NCBI GenBank assembly: GCA_019752115.1
Contig: JAIEMN010000030.1
Location: forward strand, 1-61,345
DNA length: 61,345 bases
Reading direction: 5' to 3'
DNA from: Gemmatimonadaceae bacterium
GTDB taxonomy: Bacteria > Gemmatimonadota > Gemmatimonadetes > Gemmatimonadales > Gemmatimonadaceae
Part shown: piece after piece, positions 26,019 to 35,239 of the stretch
How positions within the stretch are numbered: the stretch's first letter is position 1
Layout: each line of letters opens with the position of its first letter
Made by a program: the position numbers and the translations under genes
The notes under the pieces: model-generated
Told to the model about the DNA's origin: nothing
The model's database searches: none
Seen by the model: the letters and a program-made list of their open reading frames with translations, nothing else

Positions 26019-26918
26019 ATGCGCCTGAGCCTCCGCCTTGCCGGTTTGCTGCTCCTCGCGGTCGCATCGCCGACCGTCACCCGCGGCCAACCGCTCACCC
26101 CACCGGTCGTTTCGACCGGACGGGCCGTCACCCTGGGGATGGTGGGCGCCAAGGACCTGGCGCCCCGCCGCGTGGACGTCTGGCTCCCCGCCGGCTACGA
26201 CGCCCCCGGCGCCCCGCGCTACGGCGTGCTCTATATGCACGACGGCCAGAACCTCTTCGACCCGGCGCTCGCCTTCGGTGGCGCCGAGTGGCAAGTGGAC
26301 GAAGTGCTCGGCGGGCTCCTCGCCAGGCGAGTCGTGCGACCGACCATCGTCGTGGGGATCTGGAATACGCCGGCGCGGTTCATGGAGTACATGCCGCAGG
26401 CGGCGATCGTGGCCGACAGCTTCGACACCGGCGTCGGCGGCATGCGGCTGGCCCGGCGCGATGTGCAGAGCGATGCGTACCTGCGCTTCCTGGTGGAGGT
26501 GCTCAAGCCGATGATCGACCGGCAGTTCCGTACCAATCCCACCCGCGCAGCGACCACCGTCATGGGCTCGAGCATGGGCGGGCTGATCTCCGGGTACGCG
26601 ATCGCCCGGTATCCGCAGGTGTTCGGCGGCGCCGGGTGCGTCTCGACGCATTGGCCCGCGGGCGGTGGGGCGATGGTGGATTGGCTGGGTGATCACCTGC
26701 CCCCCCGGGCCACGCACCGTCTCTGGTTTGATCACGGCACGGCAACGCTCGACTCGCTCTACGCCCCGTATCAATCGCGTATGGATGCCCGCCTGCGGGC
26801 CGCCGGCTATGCGGAAGGCCGCCAGTTTGTCTCGCGGGTCTATCCCGGCGCCGAGCATTCCGAACGCTCGTGGGCTGCGCGCCTGCGTGAACCGTTGCAG
26901 TTTCTGCTACAGCCGTAG
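26019..26918 (+). CDS. Secreted alpha/beta-hydrolase of the putative esterase (esterase D/Fes) family
   Basis: 299 residues with a signal peptide (MRLSLRLAGLLLLAVASP). Family pattern: RRVDVWLPAGYDAPGAPRYG, LYMHDGQNLFDPALAFGG, the nucleophile elbow TVMGSSMGGLISGYA (Ser near residue 186), Asp in LWFDHGTATLD and His in PGAEHSERSWA. This type includes carbohydrate esterases and siderophore esterases. Exported. Divergent from the TolB-amidohydrolase with a 111-bp shared promoter region. Confidence 0.88.
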   Translation: MRLSLRLAGLLLLAVASPTVTRGQPLTPPVVSTGRAVTLGMVGAKDLAPRRVDVWLPAGYDAPGAPRYGVLYMHDGQNLFDPALAFGGAEWQVDEVLGGLLARRVVRPTIVVGIWNTPARFMEYMPQAAIVADSFDTGVGGMRLARRDVQSDAYLRFLVEVLKPMIDRQFRTNPTRAATTVMGSSMGGLISGYAIARYPQVFGGAGCVSTHWPAGGGAMVDWLGDHLPPRATHRLWFDHGTATLDSLYAPYQSRMDARLRAAGYAEGRQFVSRVYPGAEHSERSWAARLREPLQFLLQP

Positions 26919-26950
26919 TGTCCCACCACTCCCCTTCCCTGGAATTCCGC

Positions 26951-27265
26951 ATGTCTTCTGAAGAGAATCCGCAGAGCTTCACCGCCGAACATCGCTCGTT
27001 CGAGTGGGAGCTCGTGCTGCAGTACGAGGACGGGTCGCTCCCGCTGGCCCAGTTCAACGAACCCACGTTGGGCGTCGTCGCCGGCTGGTACGCCAAGAAC
27101 CTGCCCCCCGAGCAGGCACGGACGCGCTACGAGCAGGGCTATCAGCGGAACCGTCGCCGCCTCGCCAACCGCCTCGGCACGTCGCACGACAACAGCGCGC
27201 AGGCCGAAGCCCTCGACGCGATCTGGAGCGGCATTCTCGAGCAGCGGCTCGCCGCGCGCGCGTAA
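26951..27265 (+). CDS. Conserved small protein of unknown function
   Basis: 104 residues from ATG 26951 (MSSEENPQSFTAEHRSFEWE). Soluble, acidic start, helical C-terminal half with Arg-rich QGYQRNRRRLANRLG; no signal peptide or membrane segment. The 3' end lies two bases before the DUF423 gene, so the two are probably co-transcribed. Family not recognised. Confidence 0.7.
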   Translation: MSSEENPQSFTAEHRSFEWELVLQYEDGSLPLAQFNEPTLGVVAGWYAKNLPPEQARTRYEQGYQRNRRRLANRLGTSHDNSAQAEALDAIWSGILEQRLAARA

Positions 27266-27267
27266 TC

Positions 27268-27633
27268 ATGGATCGTCTGTTCCTCACGATCGGCGCCTGG
27301 TCGGCCGGTATCTCGGTGGCCGCCGGCGCGTTCGGTGCGCACGCCTTGCGCGAGAAGCTCGAGCCGCGTCTGCTCGAGGTGTTCGAGACGGGGGCGCGCT
27401 ACCAGATGTACCACGCGCTGGCGCTGCTGGCGGTGAGCTACGTGATCAGCCGCTTTCCCGGCTCGCTGGCGAACACCGCCGGCTGGCTCTTTGTGGCGGG
27501 CACGGTGCTCTTCTCGGGCTCGCTCTACGCGATGGCGTTCACCGGCGTGCGCGCCCTCGGCGCTATCACGCCGCTCGGCGGCGTGTGCTTCATTGCCGGA
27601 TGGGTGTGCCTGGGGTTGGCCGCTCGTAGCTAG
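27268..27633 (+). CDS. DUF423 membrane protein
   Basis: 121 residues from ATG 27268. Opens with FLTIGAWSAGISVAAGAFGAHALREKL, the hallmark GAFGAHxL of DUF423 (YgdD-like), followed by YQMYHALALLAVSY and three more hydrophobic helices ending GGVCFIAGWVCLGLAA. Four transmembrane helices, inner membrane. Function unknown in the family. Directly behind the small 104-residue gene. Confidence 0.9.
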   Translation: MDRLFLTIGAWSAGISVAAGAFGAHALREKLEPRLLEVFETGARYQMYHALALLAVSYVISRFPGSLANTAGWLFVAGTVLFSGSLYAMAFTGVRALGAITPLGGVCFIAGWVCLGLAARS

Positions 27634-27665
27634 TCGGCTTCCTCAGGGGTGAAATTTCGCCCGCA

Positions 27666-28466
27666 GTGGGCGACCTTTCACAGATGCTCCTCGCCAATCC
27701 CTCCATTGGTCAGCTCAGTGTGATCGCGCTGGTGTCCGCCGTGGGCGGCGCCGTGAACTCGATTGCGGGGGGCGGCACCCTGCTCACGTTCCCCGCCCTG
27801 TTGGGGCTGGGGGTGCCGCCTGTGGCCGCGAATGCCACCAGCACCGTGGCGCTCTGGCCCGGCTCCTTCGCGAGCATGATGGGGTATCGGCGCGAACTCC
27901 CGGGGATCCGGAAGTGGGCGCTGGGGCTCGCCATTCCGAGCATTCTGGGCGGCATGAGCGGCGCCGCGCTGCTGCTGCGCACGAGCGATGAACGCTTTCG
28001 CAGCATCGTGCCGTGGCTGGTGTTCGGGGCCACGGTGCTGTTCGCCGTGCAGGGGCCATTCATGAAGTGGCTGCGGCGGCGCATGGACATGCCGCACGAA
28101 ACGCCGATCTCCCCCACCGCCGCGATGATCACGGTGCAGTTTCTGGTGGCGATCTACGGCGGCTACTTCGGCGCCGGCGCCGGCATCGTCATGCTCGGCA
28201 TGTTCGGCCTCATGGGGCTCACGAACATCCACCAGATGAACGGCCTCAAGAACTTCAACGGCATCTGCTTCAATGGCGTCGCGGCGATCACGTTCGCCAC
28301 GATGGGGCTCGTCAACTGGCCCATCGCGGCGGTGATGACGCTGGGCTCCACCGTGGGTGGATTCGCGATGTCCCATACGGCGCAGCGCGTACCCCAAAGC
28401 TGGGTACGCGCTGCGGTGTCCGTCATTGGCTTTGCGTCAGCGGTGTGGCTGTTCGTGAAGCGCTGA
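27666..28466 (+). CDS. TauE/SafE-family (TSUP) permease
   Basis: 266 residues from GTG 27666 (an in-frame ATG at 27684 is the alternative). Eight or so hydrophobic helices with the TSUP repeats: VSAVGGAVNSIAGGGTLLTF and the matching second-half VAIYGGYFGAGAGIVMLG. The family exports sulfite, sulfoacetate or other organosulfur anions from the cytoplasm. No sulfur metabolic gene is adjacent, so the substrate is open. Convergent with the cupredoxin-like gene, with only seven bases between the stops. Confidence 0.9.
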   Translation: MGDLSQMLLANPSIGQLSVIALVSAVGGAVNSIAGGGTLLTFPALLGLGVPPVAANATSTVALWPGSFASMMGYRRELPGIRKWALGLAIPSILGGMSGAALLLRTSDERFRSIVPWLVFGATVLFAVQGPFMKWLRRRMDMPHETPISPTAAMITVQFLVAIYGGYFGAGAGIVMLGMFGLMGLTNIHQMNGLKNFNGICFNGVAAITFATMGLVNWPIAAVMTLGSTVGGFAMSHTAQRVPQSWVRAAVSVIGFASAVWLFVKR

Positions 28467-28473
28467 GGCGCGC

Positions 28474-29358
28474 TTACTTCACCACGACCTTCTGAATCAT
28501 GCCGTGCATGAAGTGCGGCTTGCCATCGCTCGGATCGGGATCGAAGCAGATGAACGCGTAGTCGCCCGCCGGCACGTCGATCTGCAGGTAGACCACATCA
28601 CCCGGCACGATGTCGGTGATCCCGCCCATCGGCATCCCCGGCGGCGGCCCGTTCGGATTCTCGGCGAACGCGGCCATCATCTCCGGCGTCTTGCCGGCGT
28701 TCAGCTTGGCGAAGAAGAACTCGTGCGGCTGCTTGCCGGTGTTCTTCACGGCCAGAATGTGCTTGCCCGGCGTGAGCGGCTTCGAGAACTCGAACTTGTA
28801 GTCGGAGAGCGTGAGCGTGACATCCGCGGTGGGCGCGGCCGCCTTGTTGTTCGACGGCGTGACCGTGAGCGGCTTGATCATGCCCTTCATGATGTGCGGC
28901 GGACCACCCGGGCTCGGGATCACGCAGAAGGCGATGTAATCCCCGGGGGCCAGCACGCTGGTGAAGTCGGTCTCCGCGCCCGGCGCCGGTGCCGGCGCAT
29001 TCGGCCCGCCAACGGGGCGCATCCACTTCGGCGGTGGACCACCAGCCTTCATCCACGCCATCACGTCGTCGGGCTTCTTCCCCTTCTCCACCTTCACGAG
29101 GTAGAGATGATGGAACTCCTTGCCCTTGTTGCTGAAGCGCATCGTGGTGAGGCCGGCCGGAATGCTCGCCGGCATGTCGAACGAATAGTCGTTCGCCACA
29201 ACGGTCACGACATTCGCGCCGGGGATGGCCACGAAATTCGAGGCCGCCATGGCCTTGGGTGCGGCGCCGGTCGGCGCCGTCTTGGCCGGTGCCTGCGCGG
29301 TGAGCGCGGTCGCGAGCGTCAGCGTCGCCACGCTCAGTGCGGTGAGTGGTGTCTTCAT
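28474..29358 (-). CDS. Exported protein with two tandem cupredoxin-like domains
   Basis: 294 residues with a signal peptide (MKTPLTALSVATLTLATALT). The mature protein contains two copies of one domain. First: SFDMPASIPAGLTTMRFSN, KEFHHLYLVKVEKGKKPDDV, PGDYIAFCVIPSPGGPPHIM. Second: KFEFSKPLTPGKHILAVKNT, QPHEFFFAKLNAGKTPEMM, AGDYAFICFDPDPSDGKPHF. Each retains His, Cys, His and Met in the order expected for a type-1 copper site. Periplasmic electron transfer or copper binding is inferred. An inverted repeat CGTCTC-GAG-GAGACG lies at 29391-29405, upstream of its start. Confidence 0.82.
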   Translation of the reverse strand: MKTPLTALSVATLTLATALTAQAPAKTAPTGAAPKAMAASNFVAIPGANVVTVVANDYSFDMPASIPAGLTTMRFSNKGKEFHHLYLVKVEKGKKPDDVMAWMKAGGPPPKWMRPVGGPNAPAPAPGAETDFTSVLAPGDYIAFCVIPSPGGPPHIMKGMIKPLTVTPSNNKAAAPTADVTLTLSDYKFEFSKPLTPGKHILAVKNTGKQPHEFFFAKLNAGKTPEMMAAFAENPNGPPPGMPMGGITDIVPGDVVYLQIDVPAGDYAFICFDPDPSDGKPHFMHGMIQKVVVK

Positions 29359-29482
29359 AAATCGTCGATCCTGATGGTGTCTGGGAGAGTCGTCTCGAGG
29401 AGACGTGTGGAATCGATACGGCGCTGAATAACGCCGGTTTCAGCGTGCATGCGAGCGACCTCGGCCATTCGCGCGCCGCACG

Positions 29483-30874
29483 TTACGCGTACGTCATCAT
29501 CTGCACGCGCTTGGGCGGCTCCACCGTCTCGATTGCCAGCTCGATCCCGCTCACCTCGGAGACATCCACGCGGCGGAGCGCGCGATACCCGATCGTGCTC
29601 CCCTGCGCGATCACGCGCGAGGCCGCACCAAGTGTGCGCAGCGTCCACCGCGACACCCGCTGCCCATCCTCAATGCTTTCGCGCAGGTCGATGGTGCGGA
29701 GCCGCTGCGGCGAGGCGAACAGCTGCGTCAGCGTCGCCGACATGTTGTCACGGCGATGCCACTGCTCCTGCCGCGGCGTCAGCGCATTCGCGAACCGGGC
29801 GTCGAGCGTGGCCCGCATGCCGGCCAGGCGCTCCACATCCACGCGGTGAAAGAGCCCCTCACGCGTCGGCGGGACGTTGAGCAGCAGCTTGCTGTTGCGC
29901 CCCACGCTCGTGAAGAAGAGGTCGGCAAGATTCTCCGGCGAGCGGACCTTGGCATCTTCGGCGGCATGATAGAACCAGCCGGGACGAATCGACACGTCGG
30001 TTTCGCCCGGCCGCCACACCGACCCGTCGGCATGCCCATGCTGCAAGGCGTCGATGACATCGTCGCCGCCGGCGCCGATGTACGGCACCGACTCCGGGCG
30101 AATGGTGCTCCAGCACGTCTCACCCGCCACGCCCCGTTCATTGCCGATCCAGCGCACGTCAGGCCCCGCATCGGAGAACATCACCGCATTCGGCTGCAGC
30201 TTGCGCACCGTGCTCCACACCCGCGGCCAGTCGTAGACCTGCTTCTTGCCGTTCGGCCCTTCGCCGTTTGCGCCGTCGAACCAGACTTCGGCGAGCGGAC
30301 CGTACTGCGTGAGCAGCTCGGTGATCTGCGCGATGTAGACGTCGTTGTAGCGGGGCGAATCCCCATATGTCGGGTGATTGCGATCCCACGGGGAGCAGTA
30401 GAGCCCAGGCCGCAGCGCTTCGGCGCGACAGGCGTCCACGAACTCGCGCACCACATCGTCGGAGCCTCCGCGAAACGGGCTCGAGGCGACGGAATGCGTG
30501 GTGGTCCTGGTCGGCCAGAGGCAGAAGCCATCGTGGTGCTTGGCCGTCAGGATCATCGCCTTGGCCCCCGCGGCCTTGGCCGCGCGCGCCCACTGCCGCG
30601 CGTCGAGTGCGGTGGGATTGAAGCTGGCCGGCGATTCCTTGCCGTCGCCCCACTCACGATCGGAGAAGGTGTTGACCCCGAAATGCACGAACAGCGCGAG
30701 CTCGTCGCGTTGCCACGCGAGCTGGGCTTTGGTGGGGCGCGGGCGGCCGCGGAACAGGTCGGTGGTGCCGGCGATCAGCCGGTCGGCCCGCGCCATCGCG
30801 GGCCAGCAGAGGCTCGTGGCCGAGGCGGCCGCGAGCTGGCGCAGGACATCGCGCCGGGTGGGAAAAACAGGCAT
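29483..30874 (-). CDS. Tat-exported alpha-L-fucosidase (GH29)
   Basis: 463 residues from ATG 30874; the upstream open frame lacks sense. The N-terminus TRRDVLRQLAAASATSL is a twin-arginine-type signal. GH29 features: LALFVHFGVNTFSDREWGDG, MILTAKHHDGFCLWPT, YCSPWDRNHPTYGDSPRYND, and the nucleophile region LAEVWFDGANGEG with Asp near residue 198. A C-terminal beta domain follows. It would release fucose from glycans outside the cytoplasm. Stand-alone gene between the cupredoxin and subtilisin genes, all on the minus strand but with gaps above 100 bp. Confidence 0.92.
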   Translation of the reverse strand: MPVFPTRRDVLRQLAAASATSLCWPAMARADRLIAGTTDLFRGRPRPTKAQLAWQRDELALFVHFGVNTFSDREWGDGKESPASFNPTALDARQWARAAKAAGAKAMILTAKHHDGFCLWPTRTTTHSVASSPFRGGSDDVVREFVDACRAEALRPGLYCSPWDRNHPTYGDSPRYNDVYIAQITELLTQYGPLAEVWFDGANGEGPNGKKQVYDWPRVWSTVRKLQPNAVMFSDAGPDVRWIGNERGVAGETCWSTIRPESVPYIGAGGDDVIDALQHGHADGSVWRPGETDVSIRPGWFYHAAEDAKVRSPENLADLFFTSVGRNSKLLLNVPPTREGLFHRVDVERLAGMRATLDARFANALTPRQEQWHRRDNMSATLTQLFASPQRLRTIDLRESIEDGQRVSRWTLRTLGAASRVIAQGSTIGYRALRRVDVSEVSGIELAIETVEPPKRVQMMTYA

Positions 30875-30998
30875 CCCTGATTCAAACGCCCGGACGCGAT
30901 TAAGCAACTCGTCCCAGCCTGCCCGCGGGGGGGAACGGACGAACGCCCGCAGCCATCCCTGGCCAGCGGGCGTCCGAACCGCCATCCGACCGGATGGC

Positions 30999-32816
30999 TC
31001 AGCGGGTCACGGTGAACTGGGTCCCGTTGCTGTTGCCGTTGGCGTCGTGGTTCTGGCTGGCCACGTACTGCGTGCCCGCCTTGCTGATGCCGGTCACGCG
31101 GAACGTGACGGAGCCGGACGTGCCACGGATGTTGCTGCGGTTGATCGTGCACCGGCCGGTCGATCCCGTCGTACAGGACGTATTGCCGCTCGTCGAGCCG
31201 CTGAAGCTGACACTCACGATGGCCCCCGAGACGGCCGCGTGCGCCTCCGAGTGAACGGTCACGCTGAAGGAGGCCGACCAGCTGCTCTTTGAGGTTCCGG
31301 TCACCGCGCCCTCCAGATCGCCGACGTGCGTCGGCACCACGGTGGCGAAGTTGGCGGTGACCGACTGTGCCGCCGACATCGAGACCGTGCACGTCGCGCT
31401 CGTTCCCGTGCAGCTGCCGCTCCAGCCCGCGAACGTACTACCGGCCGCCGGCGCCGCGGTCAGCGTGATGGTGCCACCCTGCGTGATCGTCTCGCTGCAA
31501 TCGGTACCGGCCGTCCCGCACGCGATGCCCGCCCCGGTCACACTGCCCGCGCCCGTCCCCGTGGTCGTCACCGAGAGCGTAAAGGAGGCCAGCGGCGGCG
31601 GTGCCACGGCAGCGCCTGAGATGAGACTGTACAGCAGGCGGTTCGGGCTCCCCATCGGATCCGTGATCACATTGGCCGTCGCGCCGCCGATCACCGCCGC
31701 ATTCACCTGGGCCGCCGAGGCGGTCGGATTCGCCGCGAGGTACAGTGCCGCCACGCCAGCCACATGCGGGGTGGCCATCGACGTGCCCGCCCAGCTCTCG
31801 TAGCTGTTGTCGGCCGTCTTCGTGGATGACCAGATCCCCTCACCCGGGGCGAACAGATCCACACAGCTCCCCCAGTTCGAGAAGCTCGAACGCGTGTCCG
31901 CGCCATTCGCCGCGCCCACCGTGAGCGCACTCGGCGCCGCCGCCGGCGACGTCGTGCACGCATCGACATTGCTGTTGCCGGCCGCGATCGCCCACACCAC
32001 ACCGGCTGCCGTCGAGCGGGCAATGGCGTCGAGCACGGGCTGATACACCCCCGCGCCACCCAGCGACATGTTGCCGACCATCGGGATGTTCGGGCGTGCC
32101 TGCTTCCGCTTGGTCACGCTGTCGATCGCCGCGATAATCCCGGAGAACGAACCGCTGCCCATGCAGTCGAGGACGCGTACGCCATACAACGTCACCTTGT
32201 TGGCGACACCCACCGTCGCTCCACCCACCGTGCCGGCGACGTGCGTGCCGTGCCCGTGACATTCCTGCGCATCGGCGTCGAGGTCGACGTAGTCGTACAG
32301 ACTGAGCGCACGGCCGCCGAACTCCTGATGCGTGTAGCGAATCCCGGTGTCGAGGATATAGACCTCCACGCCATCGCCTTGGTTCTGATAGCCGTAGAGA
32401 TTGTCACGCGTCGCCGTGGACTGCTGATCGAGGCGATCCAAGCCCCATTGCGATCCGGTCAACGTGCGCGTGCCAGCCTCCGCGATCGTGGCCTTCAGAT
32501 CAGGCACCACGTACTTCACGCGCGGATTGCGCGCCAGCGCGTCGGCCGCGCTCGGCGTGAGATCGGCAGCGAAGCCCTTCAGTGCGCTGTTGTACCGATG
32601 GCGGGTCTTGAAGCCGAGCGCCTGCTCCTGGCGATCATCCTCGTCCTCGTCATCCTCCACCTCATCGCGGTATGCGACGATGTAGCGACCCGAGGGGGAG
32701 GGATTGGCGGCGAACGACGGCGCCTGATGTCCGGGCGCCACGGCCGTCGGCAGGTCGCTGCGGCACGCGGCCAGCGTCAGGCTGCCACCGATCAGAACAA
32801 GAGCACTACGCTTCAT
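30999..32816 (-). CDS. S8 subtilisin-like serine protease lipoprotein (proteinase K type)
   Basis: 605 residues. Lipobox SLTLAACRS near residue 18. An I9 inhibitor prodomain follows (GRYIVAYRDEVEDDEDEDD, then ARNPRVKYVVPDLKA). The peptidase domain has the triad Asp in VYILDTGIRYTHQEF (~152), His in CHGHGTHVAGTVGG (~190) and Ser in WAGTSMATPHVAGVAAL (~345). The C-terminus carries a bacterial Ig/InlB-B-type repeat (TCTVSMSAAQSVTANFA) and a beta-sandwich rich in Thr/Ser. Secreted or surface-anchored protease; the prodomain would be removed autocatalytically. Confidence 0.93.
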   Translation of the reverse strand: MKRSALVLIGGSLTLAACRSDLPTAVAPGHQAPSFAANPSPSGRYIVAYRDEVEDDEDEDDRQEQALGFKTRHRYNSALKGFAADLTPSAADALARNPRVKYVVPDLKATIAEAGTRTLTGSQWGLDRLDQQSTATRDNLYGYQNQGDGVEVYILDTGIRYTHQEFGGRALSLYDYVDLDADAQECHGHGTHVAGTVGGATVGVANKVTLYGVRVLDCMGSGSFSGIIAAIDSVTKRKQARPNIPMVGNMSLGGAGVYQPVLDAIARSTAAGVVWAIAAGNSNVDACTTSPAAAPSALTVGAANGADTRSSFSNWGSCVDLFAPGEGIWSSTKTADNSYESWAGTSMATPHVAGVAALYLAANPTASAAQVNAAVIGGATANVITDPMGSPNRLLYSLISGAAVAPPPLASFTLSVTTTGTGAGSVTGAGIACGTAGTDCSETITQGGTITLTAAPAAGSTFAGWSGSCTGTSATCTVSMSAAQSVTANFATVVPTHVGDLEGAVTGTSKSSWSASFSVTVHSEAHAAVSGAIVSVSFSGSTSGNTSCTTGSTGRCTINRSNIRGTSGSVTFRVTGISKAGTQYVASQNHDANGNSNGTQFTVTR

Positions 32817-32976
32817 GATGTCTCCGAGAGAGATGGGACGAACGGCATCATGACGGCATCTTGTTCAAAACGGGCACACGCTCCGTGTAGCGCGCATCAC
32901 ACCCGGTGCACGCGTGCCCGCTGCGTGACACGACGAGTGTGATCCAGGTCGCCGAACCGGCGGCTAAGTTCCGCCG

Positions 32977-34236
32977 ATGCCCTCGTCCGCGCCGGCGCCC
33001 CGGCATCCTCCCCGCCGCCTCGCGGCCACGTCCCCGCTCTTCACGCTGCTCCTCGCCGGGCTGGCGACGCTCTCCGCGTTTGCCACTGACATGAGCTTGC
33101 CGGTCCTGGGGGACACCGCCGCCACCTTCGGCGTCCCGGTGGGGCGCGCGGCACTGACGCTCAGCACGTTCATGATCGGGTTCGCGGTGGCCCCGCTTGT
33201 CTCCGGACCCGTCTCTGATCATCTGGGCCGTCGCCCGGTGCTGCTCGCCGGCACCACGCTTTACGCGGTGGCCGGCATCTTCGCGACGTGGTCCGGCTCA
33301 CTCGGCGCCCTGCTCGTCTGGCGCCTGCTGATGGGCGCCGGGGCGGGGACCGGCTTTGTGATCGTGGTCGCCATGGTGCGCGATCTGTTCACCGGCGCGG
33401 AAGCGCGCGTGCGCCAGTCGTACGTGAATCTGGCTGCCGGCGTCGCACCGGTCATCGCGCCCACCGTGGGCGTCGTGGTGGCCGCCATGGGCGGCTGGCG
33501 CGCGATCTACGCGGTGCTGGCCGCCGGCGCGACCACGCTGGCCATCGCCGCGTGGTTCGCGCTCGATGAATCGCTCGCGACCGAGCGACAGGATCATTCG
33601 CGCGCCCGGGAGCACCTCGCACGCGTGACGGCGGGGTATGCACGCGTCCTGCGACAGCCGGTCAGCGTGGGATTCATTGCCATGGTCGCGCTCAACTTCG
33701 GCGCCTTGTTCGCCTACGTGTCCGGCTCGTCGCTGGTGCTGATCGGCGTGCTGGGCGTCTCCAAGCGTGCCTACGGTGCCCTGTTCGCCTGCACCTCGCT
33801 GGGCTTGATGGTCGGCGCGCTGACCAATGCGCGCCTGAGTCGCCGCGGGGTACCACATCACGTGCTCATCGGCTGGGGGATGGCCGCCATTCTGGGCACC
33901 GCGCTGGTCATGCTCGGCCTGTCCTTCGCCGGTGCGGCGCGCGTCGTGTCGATCGTGCCGCTGGCCGTGCTGGGCTTCATCGGCCATGGCATGGTGCGCC
34001 CCAATGTCGTGCAGGGAGCGCTCGAGCCCGTCCCCGAAGTCGCCGGCGTCGCCAGCGCGCTCATGAGCGCCGGGCAGATGGTGACCGGCGCCAGCGTCAG
34101 CGCGCTCGTCTCGACGTTCTTTGATGGCCGCACGGCGCATTCACTCGCCACGCTGCAGGCGCTCTGCGCCGCCGCGTCCGTCGTCGTGTACCGGACCCTG
34201 GTCCGCCCCGCCGAGCGCCGGGTCACACGGCCGTAA
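32977..34236 (+). CDS. MFS multidrug transporter of the Bcr/CflA type
   Basis: 419 residues with 12 predicted helices. Bcr/CflA markers: TLSAFATDMSLPVLGDTAAT in helix 1 region, the MFS signature VSGPVSDHLGRRPVLLAG after helix 2, RLLMGAGAGTGFVIVVAMV and RDLFTGAEARVRQSY. Drug:H+ antiport across the inner membrane is the family role. The gene is divergent from the subtilisin gene; the 160-bp gap contains a loose ATCACAC...GTGTGAT inverted pair that might be an operator. Confidence 0.9.
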   Translation: MPSSAPAPRHPPRRLAATSPLFTLLLAGLATLSAFATDMSLPVLGDTAATFGVPVGRAALTLSTFMIGFAVAPLVSGPVSDHLGRRPVLLAGTTLYAVAGIFATWSGSLGALLVWRLLMGAGAGTGFVIVVAMVRDLFTGAEARVRQSYVNLAAGVAPVIAPTVGVVVAAMGGWRAIYAVLAAGATTLAIAAWFALDESLATERQDHSRAREHLARVTAGYARVLRQPVSVGFIAMVALNFGALFAYVSGSSLVLIGVLGVSKRAYGALFACTSLGLMVGALTNARLSRRGVPHHVLIGWGMAAILGTALVMLGLSFAGAARVVSIVPLAVLGFIGHGMVRPNVVQGALEPVPEVAGVASALMSAGQMVTGASVSALVSTFFDGRTAHSLATLQALCAAASVVVYRTLVRPAERRVTRP

Positions 34237-34468
34237 CGAGTGGGGACCGGGCGCCTTGCCGCGCTCGACGCCGCCTGGTCCGCGTGCTACCTTCCAGATA
34301 GTGAAACATTCCTGCCCATTTGAGTAGTGGTCGGGCAGGGACGAACCGTGTGTTAACGCCAGGCCTCGCCGATCGTCTATTAGGCGTGCTGGTGATTGGA
34401 ATATGGAAGCTGATCGTGCGCGATGCCGGGCACGACAGCCGACTGACCCATGTGGAGCACCTCCCCCA

Positions 34469-34945
34469 ATGCACGCGCGCGCCATTCTGCTGGTGCTGTC
34501 CATGGCCAGCCTGACGGCCTACATGGCCACGCAGGCCACACCGGTGGTCGCCGTGAACATCGCGGGCGCCAACGATGTGGCCCAGCAGCATCTGCTCTCG
34601 CCAGCGCGCGAGCGGTTGCGCGTCACCGCCGCGGCCTCCATCGCGCCGACGCTCACGCCGCCGCCCGCGCCCACGCCAACGCTCGGCTATGAAGAGCAGC
34701 GCACCGTGGACCTCCTCCGCCTCAAGCTGCAGACGGGACCGTCACTCGCCGTGCGCGGCGTCACGCTCTCGCTCCACCCCGACACCATTCTTATCTGCGG
34801 GGAGTACCGCCGACCGGCCGACTCGACGTTCGTGCCATTTGCGCGCGTGAATACGGCGCTCTTCGTGAGTCATGAACCGGGCGGAGACTCCGACACGGCG
34901 CACGAGGTGTTCGCGCGCTGCGCTGCCCCACGGCCGACGCGCTGA
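34469..34945 (+). CDS. Small exported protein of unknown function
   Basis: 158 residues from ATG 34469; N-terminus MHARAILLVLSMASLTAYMA gives a signal or anchor helix. A Pro/Thr-rich linker (IAPTLTPPPAPTPTLGYEE) precedes a small domain with DTILICGEYRRPADSTFVPF, containing one Cys, and a second Cys near the end (VFARCAAP). The pair may form a disulfide. Family not recognised. The 232-bp gap before it holds CCTGCCC/GGGCAGG (34311-34338), a possible hairpin. Confidence 0.6.
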   Translation: MHARAILLVLSMASLTAYMATQATPVVAVNIAGANDVAQQHLLSPARERLRVTAAASIAPTLTPPPAPTPTLGYEEQRTVDLLRLKLQTGPSLAVRGVTLSLHPDTILICGEYRRPADSTFVPFARVNTALFVSHEPGGDSDTAHEVFARCAAPRPTR

Positions 34946-34957
34946 CCGGGACTGGCG

Positions 34958-35230
34958 CTACGCCAGAAAGCGCCGCGCGAGCTGCTCCAGGCGGTCGTCA
35001 CCACTGCGCTCGGCGGCCGCGCGAATCTCTTCGACATGCGGCCGAAGCACCGGCTCGCCCCAGTAGTAGCCGGTGGCTCGCTCGGCGAGTTGCGTTTCGC
35101 TCACGCGCGCAGCCTCGAGCAACGCCCGCGCCGCCGCGCGATCGTATCCCGGATCATCACGCGGCGGCAGATCGTAGTGGCGCCGCGGCATTTCGCCCTC
35201 GGCATCATCGCGAAGAAAGGCTCGAGACAT
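34958..35230 (-). CDS. Small acidic conserved protein, last gene of the monooxygenase operon
   Basis: 90 residues from ATG 35230 (MSRAFLRDDAEGEMPRRHYD). The start resembles the MSRAF.K(E/D)D opening of GreA-type regulators, followed by LPPRDDPGYDRAAARALLEA and a helical end HVEEIRAAAERSGDDRLEQL. It looks like a conserved helper of unknown role rather than an enzyme. It follows the alpha/beta hydrolase by nine bases, so it is probably co-transcribed. Confidence 0.7.
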   Translation of the reverse strand: MSRAFLRDDAEGEMPRRHYDLPPRDDPGYDRAAARALLEAARVSETQLAERATGYYWGEPVLRPHVEEIRAAAERSGDDRLEQLARRFLA

Positions 35231-35239
35231 CGTGGCAAC

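Noticed and set aside
34311-34338. CCTGCCC/GGGCAGG hairpin as a riboswitch
   Set aside because: Short arms, no conserved core of any riboswitch class recognised.
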